DNA of 64,000 bases. Origin: Progne subis subis. Taxonomy: Eukaryota > Chordata > Aves > Passeriformes > Hirundinidae. The notes beneath the pieces are model-generated. The model was given only the letters and a program-made list of their open reading frames with translations, made no database searches and had not been told where the DNA came from. The stretch covers positions 59,308 to 123,307 of the forward strand of contig JAKJHU010000762.1 in NCBI GenBank assembly GCA_022316685.1, written 5' to 3'. The position numbers and the translations under genes are program-made. This document shows positions 56,915 through 64,000 of the stretch, piece after piece. Each line of letters starts with the position of its first letter. Positions within the stretch are counted from its first letter, which is position 1.

Positions 56915-58550
56915 CCTTGCCCAGGCTCTCTCCAGAACACGCCCAGGCCAATGCTCAGCAGAGAAAAGCCCCGTGAGCAGCCCCAGGGTGGCCGTGGGCA
57001 GGCTGGGGGCAAACAGCATGGCTGGGGCTCTGCAAGGTCCCTGGGGGAGATGGGAAGGAGCAGCAGAGCAGGGGCTGATCCATCCCCACTGCACTGGACA
57101 CCCCAGGGCAGCGTCCCAGAGCATCCTCATGCACCTGCCAACAACATCCCCCCTCTGCAGCCCTGGCCTCTCCCCCAGCTCACACAGGTGCCGCATCCTT
57201 GCAGGCACAGACACGGCAGCACTGGCTCAGGAGCCCCTGTGTGCACTGCCCAGAGCAGGCGTGAGCACCCCCATGGTGTTGGTGTGGGGAGATGAACCTG
57301 AGGGAGCACAAATGCCATCATCAGCCCCTGGGGCCAGGAAGGGCTGGGGGCCAGCAGGGAAACCACTCAGGTTTGTGGTGGCCTCTGAAGTCAGCCAGAA
57401 AGTTTGTTCCCATGAGCTGTGAGTTTCCTGTGCCACTGCAGATGTTGTTGCTCAGAGCCAGGGCTGCCTGGCAGCCCCCCCAAACTGCCCTCAGCATTTC
57501 CTTTGCTTCACCTTGGCTTTCTTTACTCTTCCTGATACAGATTTCTTCCAATACCCCACCCCTGTTCCCTCCCCTGCAAACAGCCCATCCCTGGTTGCCC
57601 TTTCCACTCTGGCCTCACTCTCCACTTCAGTTCCTGACATGGCACCATGGGAACATCCCTTGGGGAGCAGGATCATCCTCCAAGTGCATCAAGAATTGTC
57701 TGCAGCCTCCTGCAGTGCCTCCTGCTGCTCCCTTGCCAGAGGCACCACAGGCCAGGGGGCACATCTGGGCTGCTGTGGCTGGCTCTGGGGCTCCCTGTTC
57801 TGGGCAAGGAGGAGGAGCTGCAGAGGCTCTGCAGGATGGACAGGATGGGCTTTGGGGCTGTGAGGAGAAGCTGAGGCACCTGGGCTGCTGGACCTTCTGG
57901 AGAGGAGGCCCAGGGCTCATCCTGCAACTGCTGCAAGGGTGGTTTCAGAGAATCACAGAATCAGCAAGGTTGGAAAAGACCTTGGACATCATCAAGTCCA
58001 ACCTTTGCCCTGACACTGCCTTGTCTCCCCTCAGCCTCCTCTTCTCCTGGTTAAAGAACCCCAGCTCCCTCAGACGCTCCTCACAGGACTTGTGTTCCAG
58101 ACCCCTCACCAGCCTTGTTGTTCTTCTCTGGACACACTCCAGCCCCTCCATGTTCTTCTTAAATTGGGCCCAGAACTGGACTCAGCACTCAAGGTGTTGC
58201 CCAACCAGCATGGAGCACAGGAGAAGAATCACTGCCCTGCTCCCACTGGCCATGTTGTTCCTGGTCCAGGCCAGGAGCCATTGGCTTTCTTGGCCACCTG
58301 GGCAAACTGCTGGCTCATGTCCAGCCTGCTGTCCATCAGCACCTGCATGTCTTTTTCTGCCTGGCCACTGTCCAGCCACTCTATCCTCAGCCTGTTGCGC
58401 ACTGCAGGGGTGGTTGTGGCCAAAGTGCAGGACCTGGCACTTGGACTTGTTAAACCTCACATTATTGGATTTGGTCCCTGGATCCAGCCTGTCCAGGGCC
58501 CTGTGCAGAGCCTTCCTGCCCTCCAGCAGATCAACACCCCCAGCCAATGG
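56915..58550 (+). repeat. Segmental duplicon, copy C, second part
   Basis: It matches 6,250-7,760 of copy A and 36,950-38,390 of copy B. The right-hand CR1, LTR and ZNF of those copies are absent. Confidence 0.8.
57945..58550 (-). mobile_element. CR1-type LINE 3' end, minus strand, longest copy
   Basis: Extends about 150 bases farther 5' into ORF2 than the A and B copies, through the 'gttaaacctcacattattgg' and 'gatccagcctgtccagggcc' parts. It carries the same [16 protein letters not shown] tail. Confidence 0.85.
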
Positions 58551-58589
58551 GTGTCACCTCAGGTCCATCAGGCCCTAGAGTGTCACAAA

Positions 58590-59030
58590 GTTCTCCATGA
58601 TTTCATGAGACCTCCCAGTGTCACAATGCCCCTTTCATTGCATGGGACCCCTTGGTGTCACTAAGTCCCTTGGATCCTTTGGCCCTGCAGTGTCACAATG
58701 GTGCTTTCGTCCCCAATGGCTCTGCCGTGTCACAATGGATCCTTGGTTCCATGAGGTCTGGCAGGGCAGCAATGATCTCCTTGGTTCCACAGTGTCGCAA
58801 TGGCCTCTTGGTCCCAAGGGGCACCATGGTGTCAAACATGTTTCCTTCATTCCAAGAGTCCCTGAGGAGCCACCCTGGCTATTTGGTTCCATTGGGCCCT
58901 GCAGTGTCATAATGGCACCATCATGACACCAGATCCTGCTCTGTCCCAATGCCCTGCATGGTTCCACTAGGCCCTGCAGTGTCACAGTGGCCTCTTGGTT
59001 CCATCAGGCCTCAGAGGAACACCATGAATT
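58590..59030 (+). repeat. Degenerate ~40-bp minisatellite ('gccctgcagtgtcacaatgg')
   Basis: About ten imperfect units combine 'cagtgtcacaatgg' with 'cttggttccatgagg'. It lies between the end of duplicon C and the start of the right inverted arm, and belongs to the family at 2,135, 26,790 and 33,130. Confidence 0.75.
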
Positions 59031-60837
59031 CCTGGCCCTGGGCCTGGAGTAGGAGAAGCTCTTGAGGGCCCCAAGGCCGGGGCTGTTGTGCTGGCCTGGG
59101 CAGATGGGATGGCAGCAGGGGCTGCAGGGCTCTCAGCACCTCAGGGAGAGGGGAGCAGGGCACACAGGGAGCCTCCTTTTCCCTTGGCCCAGCACCTTCC
59201 CCATGGCTGGGGCTGAGTCCTGTCTGAGCTGCAGCTGCTGCTGTGCCCTTGCGAGGGGCTGAGGCCGTGGGGCCCCTGCCCAGAGCAGCCTGCCCTGAGC
59301 AGAGCTGTGGGGCCAGAGCCGGCTGGGCTGTGCTGGGGAGAGGCCTTGGTGCTGCCGAGAGCTCAGGCAGCTGGCAGAGCTTGGAGGGAGCTGGGCTGGG
59401 CTGAGAGAGCCTGGCACAGAAACCATCAGCGTCCATCTCAGCCTGTGTGAGCGTGCAGGGGCAGGACTCAGCCCAGGCCTTGTGGGGCAGGGCCAGCGCC
59501 TGTGGAAGGCATTGAAAGCAGGCAAGTGGCCCAGAGAGGAGGCTGCTCTGTGCCCTTGGTGGCATGGACAGAGCAGGAACACGGCCCTGGACATTTGTCA
59601 GTGCCAGCCTCTGTCCCCAGCCATTGCCAGCCCTGGCTGCTCAGCCCAGGTTTGCGGGGCAGTTTGGCTGTGGCCCAGCTCCATCCTCCTGCGGGGCTCA
59701 GGGCCTGTTCCCGGCCATGGCCAGCCCTGCCCGGCCTCTCTGCTGGCCCAGAGCCCGGCAGAGCCCGGGGCAGGGCTGTCTGTGCAGCCCCACAGGTGCC
59801 ACGGGCTGTGCAGGAGCTGGCAGAGGCTGCCCAGCAGGGAGGCCATGGGGCACAGAGCCCCAAGGCTGCTGTGGGCACCACGGCACAGGGGCCGTTCCCA
59901 CCCGCAATGCTCCTGTCCTGCCCTGCGCCTGCACAGGGGCTGTGGCACCATGGCTGGGCCAGCGCGGCACAAAGGGGCCACGCAGCCGCTGCCGGGGCTG
60001 ACAGCAGGGCCAGGCACACACAAGGAATTGCTGGGCATTGCCTGGGCTGGGCAGGGCTGACTGTGCCAAAGGCAGAGCTCAGCTGCCCTTGGTGGCTGCA
60101 GGGAAAGTGCAGAGCCCAAAGAGCCTCCATGGCTGTGCTGGAGACCAAGGCTGGAGGAGGGAAATGCAGGGCTGCTGTGGGATGGGGAGGGGATTGAATT
60201 CCAGCACACACCTCAGTTCTCTGATGATCCCGGCACAATGCTGGTCCCTGTTCCAGCCTGGAGCAGAGCAGATGGTTTTGGGACAGGAGCCCTCTGGGGC
60301 TGTCAGGGACCTGCAGCTTGCAAGGTGCTCTGCTCTCCCTCAGCTCCTCTCTGACATATGCCAATACCAGCTCGGCACCTCAGGGCACAAAAGGCACTGC
60401 CTGTGCATGGGCACACAACGGATGTCTGCCTGGAATGGGGCACAGGTTTTAATACCTTTTAGTTTCATATCATACAAGCAAATCTCTATTATCAGGGTCA
60501 TTTAAGAAGTGGCTGCTTTTAAGAATTAGCAAAATTTTCCCACCAGGAACAGGAATTTCCTGGACCTACTGGATTCTCCTACTGATGACAGGTGAAGAAA
60601 TACGGATCTTCCCCTCTACCTTTGACACCAACAGCCAATCTAGCAATTCATGGCCCTCTCCCTTCTGGTGTTTCTAGCTCTCTGGTTTAAATGGCCATGT
60701 CTAAGGGCATTTCTTCATGTAGAGCAGCTGGATCTATATCCTTCCTGTTACTCCCAGATTTCCTCCTGCTGTTGTATTCTGGTCATTCCAATGCATCTCC
60801 CTCGACTGGCTTCATGCTTTCTGCTTCCCAGAGTTGT

Positions 60838-61168
60838 CCAATTTTTCAGAAGTTTAAATAACACCTTAGTCAGCATCTTAGTTGTATTTTTTTCTTATAT
60901 ATCGCCGCTTATGTCTTGGTTGAAAATTTTTCCTGTTTGTAAATCACTTGTGGGTTGTGGACATGTCAGATGCTGCTGGGTTGTCACAAGGAGCTGAGGG
61001 AAGTGTTTCCATGTTGATTAAATTTTATCATGCTCCCATTTTTTATGTTGGTCATAAAGAGAAACCTTTCTGTGCCTCCAAGTCTCACCAGTTCATGGTC
61101 CCTCCAAGGACACAAACTGGAGGAGTTGTGCTTCCCACTCCTGTGGCACTTGGTCCAACTCCATAGCC
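60838..61168. repeat. ~330-bp block present only in the right inverted arm
   Basis: The left arm passes directly from 'gggagc' to 'tctggg' near 42,790-42,795, while the right arm has this AT-rich block between the same words. It lacks clear transposon ends, so it may be sequence deleted from the left arm. Confidence 0.65.
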
Positions 61169-61439
61169 AGAGCAGTGCTCCCTTGTCCCAGAAAGTCCCT
61201 GGCAGTGGAAGGATGAAGGAAACAGGACAGGCTGTGGGGATCAGGTGTAGGGCAGAGCCAGGGAAAAGAATGACTTTTACATTTGATGGAGCTGTGTCTT
61301 CCCTTGGGTTTGTTGGCTGACAATAAATGAACATCCCTCTGTGTCTGGGCAGCTCCTTCCCTAAGGGAAGCAGGTGGGAGTTGGAGCCCAGGAGCTGAAA
61401 CCTGCAGGTCCAGCCTGGGGTGGAGGGAGCTCAGATTTG

Positions 61440-61805
61440 CACAAGGCTGCTCAAGTCCTGGGGCTTGGATGGGGGAAATGGGATGGGGATAGGGACAGAG
61501 TCTGATTGAATGCCAGACTAAAGGGTCTTGATTTTTATATCTATTCAAACTGCATGAGCAGATACTTGGGTTCAATGTCAATTGGATATTGAACGTATCA
61601 ATGTATTAATAGGAAAAAAATCCTAAACAGGATCTAAACATCTTCTCACTGTCTTTTCTAAAAATAGTATATACACTTGGAACACACTTCCAAAATCTGT
61701 TTAATTAACCCAAAATTTTGAGAACTTAAATTATTCCCAGAGGCTTGGCCTTTTAAGGTCTTCTGAATGTTACTGAGCCCTGGGGCACTGAATTCCTGAC
61801 CTGAG
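61440..61805 (-). repeat. ~335-bp dispersed repeat, copy 3
   Basis: Inverted-arm counterpart of 42,165-42,500; also related to 44,715-45,065. Confidence 0.7.
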
Positions 61806-64000
61806 GAGCTGAAGGCTGAACAAGCCTCTGGAGAAGTCAAATCCAGCAGCAGCCTCCAAGTGTCTGAGGATGTCAGCAGCCCCCACTGAGGCCATCCCTG
61901 CCCAGAGACCGTGGGGGAATGGGCAGACAAGGAGAGCGTCCCTGGGGCTGGGCAAGCAGAACTCAGAGGCACCAGCGGGTGCAGGTGGGAAATGGAGTGT
62001 GCAATGTGGCTGTGAAAGCCCTGCCTGGGCTGTGCCAAGCAGGACAGACAAGACCTGACCCCCATCCCCCAAACAGCTCTCAGAGAGACATTTAAAAGGA
62101 ATTGCAATTGTTGGAAAACTGGAGAAATATCAACAAGAGATTCTCAAGAGCTCAAAACAACAAAGCAGACTTTACTGGCAACATTAGAAAATCAGAGAAA
62201 CATTGGCATAAGGTTTCCTATAACATTCAAGTCAACAAAAAACACTTCTCAAAGCATTTACTTGACCCATTCGACCTCACAAATGGTAAGCCCATTCAAT
62301 TTTAAGTTAATCAAAATTTCTAAGAAGAGGGAATGATAATAAGACACAGAAAGAGAGAAAGATCAAAAAAGATTTAGAGAAGCACACACACAGCTACCTC
62401 CTGGATTCCAGTTGTGTTCAGATAGAAATTCCAAGAGGAGGTGGGGTCAAGATGTGTGCTTGCCTTGTGGTCAACCATAGATACCCCATGGTCTTCCTGG
62501 GCCCTTCCCCCAGGAGGGACTTTGGGTCACTTGGGCACTCAGGAGCTGGGCTGGGGGCTGCAGAGGTGGCTGTGGAGCATTGCCTTTGGTGTGCCAGGGA
62601 TTGGCAGACACTGCTGGGCTGGGATAGAGGCTCTGGGGGATTGGGGTTACAGGGCAGGGCAGTGCTGGGGTTTCAGGGCAGGGCAAGGCTGGACCTGCCC
62701 CTTCCTCCCTCACACACAAAATGTTTCCAGCCAACAATCTCCTCCAGTCTCTCACAACAGGCAATGCTGGAGGTGGAATCCCAGTTGTGGCCATGGGCAC
62801 CTAGACAAGAAGGACAGTTCTTTTCCATAGGAAGGTGTAATGGTTTTAGTTAAAACTGGGCTGAAACACTAATTAATGTAGTGACTACACATTTGTCAAA
62901 TTTTGTTTGCTAAATTTAGTGTAGTGGTCTTAGTGTTTACTCTCTTTTTGTGGGAGAGGATCAGGAGAAACAAAGCAGGCTCAAGTTTAAAAAACAAAGT
63001 TTTATTAACACACAAAAAAAATGGAAAAGATAAGAAAAGTTGGGGAAAATCCCAAAAAACCCAAAATGCAACTTCAAAACCCTCTTCCCTTCCCTTACAA
63101 ACTGTTAACGTTCTTACAAACAACATAGGGAGACAAACCTGTGATTTTCAGTCAGTTTCACCATTTAAGCATAATCTTTCATCACTTTGGGAGAGGAGTC
63201 TCTCTAGAGTCTTATGGACACATTCGCCACAAGACAAAAACAGTCCTGGGGCTCTCAATGTCACAAATCTGCAACTGCTTGGAATTTTTGCAGATTGTGC
63301 AGTTTCACCCATTTGCAACCTTCCCCCTTGGCTACCTATGGGCCTCTCAGTATATCTGGGGTACTGTTTAAGAAAGCTTCTTCTAGTATAAAACAAGGAT
63401 TCCCTATCTCTAAAATTGTCTTCATCTCAAAAGAAATAGAGACATCCTTTTACCCCAAGAGCCGAGGTCTTCAAATCACTTTCTCTCTAAAAACATTTTT
63501 GTCTCAAAGGCTGAGACCTTCTTTTACCCCAGGAGTGAGGGGCTTTAAGATTCCCACTTAATCTCAATCATATCAATCCCCAGCTTTGACTAGAACTAGC
63601 ATTCCCTCAAACAACATTAAGATGTGACAAGAAACAGTCCATTTCTCCATAGTTGAGACCAGAAAATTTGGTTAAAAATGTCCACATCCTCAATCCCTCT
63701 TCTAATAATCTTTATCCATTCTTTCACTCCTGCTCCACTGACTTCATGCGGCGTCTTTCCTACGTCCCCTCTGTCTCTTTCTTTTCTCTCTCAGGGAAGG
63801 GTCAGGCCTTGGAAGCTCCGTGTTGCCAGGAAAGGGTTAACTCTGCCCAGGCCTGCAGTGGCCATGTGATTTCTGCTCCAGGCAGCAGTCTCTCCATTTC
63901 AGATCGGCCTGGTTTCCTCCCTCCACTCTTTCTTCTCCGTCTGGAAGACACGGAGGAGGGGAGCGGGAGGAGAGCTCTGCCCACCCTCGGTGACAATCGG

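Larger units (their letters stand above)
59037..64000 (-). repeat. Large inverted repeat, right arm (runs off the window)
   Basis: Reverse complement of 39,933-44,585. The arms are separated by about 14.4 kb holding duplicons C and D and the OR14 gene. It includes the LTR-like element from 62,837 (TGTAATGG) onward, where an AATAAA equivalent lies at about 63,000. Confidence 0.9.

Noticed and set aside
57292..58578. 428-codon plus-strand frame
   Set aside because: It crosses duplicon C sequence and the antisense of a CR1 ORF2 tail. The real coding signal there is on the minus strand and belongs to the LINE.
59468..60364. 298-codon frame on the minus strand of the right arm
   Set aside because: It is the counterpart of the 43,175 frame but in a partly different reading frame, which argues against coding constraint.

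Overview
The window looks like avian nuclear DNA, most likely from a songbird (passerine). The evidence is many CR1-type LINE 3' ends, avian-style solo LTRs, a family-14 (avian gamma-c) olfactory receptor, a C2H2 zinc-finger family of passerine type, a PAK3-like kinase fragment and broken MHC class II beta exons. There are no operons or tightly packed genes. ZNF, OR14 and MHC IIB fragments on one short GC-rich stretch recall the MHC/OR/ZNF microchromosome (chromosome 16) described in other birds. That placement is inference.

Layout. (1) 1-10,640, duplicon A: a tandem repeat, an antisense OR14 C-terminal remnant, then a quasi-palindrome in which two ZNF loci point away from each other (minus 3,912-4,915; plus 9,415-10,420), each preceded by the same ~750-bp solo LTR, with opposed CR1 ends at the centre. 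(2) 10,640-19,830: a scrambled MHC class IIB remnant, a minisatellite, a PAK3-like exon fragment, a GGCAA-type repeat and a CpG-rich patch; otherwise no recognisable gene. (3) 19,830-24,275: a ~2.9-kb-spaced tandem duplication. One copy carries a solo LTR with a 5-bp target duplication and the other preserves the empty site. (4) 24,275-30,420: unannotated DNA, then minus-strand endogenous-retrovirus debris (LTRs, polypurine-tract repeats, an env remnant). (5) 30,430-39,498, duplicon B: a second copy of A with its right arm truncated. (6) 39,499-45,065: an LTR-like element and the left arm of a large inverted repeat. (7) 45,090-49,805: duplicon D with another ZNF locus, an LTR end, a CR1 end, and a minisatellite built from RFX/X-box-like motifs. 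(8) 50,788-58,580: a CR1 end, then duplicon C, which is interrupted by an OR14 pseudogene. (9) 58,590-64,000: a minisatellite and the right arm of the large inverted repeat, which runs off the window.

How the parts relate. The region is an amplification zone. One ZNF/LTR/CR1 unit has been copied at least four times in both orientations, and a ~4.6-kb arm has been copied in inverted form. No protein-coding locus here looks intact. All ZNF copies have stops, frameshifts or lost splice sites. The OR14 gene has a one-base excess in a T10 run and lacks the DRY arginine. The MHC, PAK and second OR loci are fragments. I did not find a convincing new biological system. The most unusual items are the X-box-like minisatellite, the nested inverted repeats, the filled/empty LTR pair and the parallel decay of the ZNF copies. 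Boundaries of repeats were placed by eye and may be off by tens of bases.
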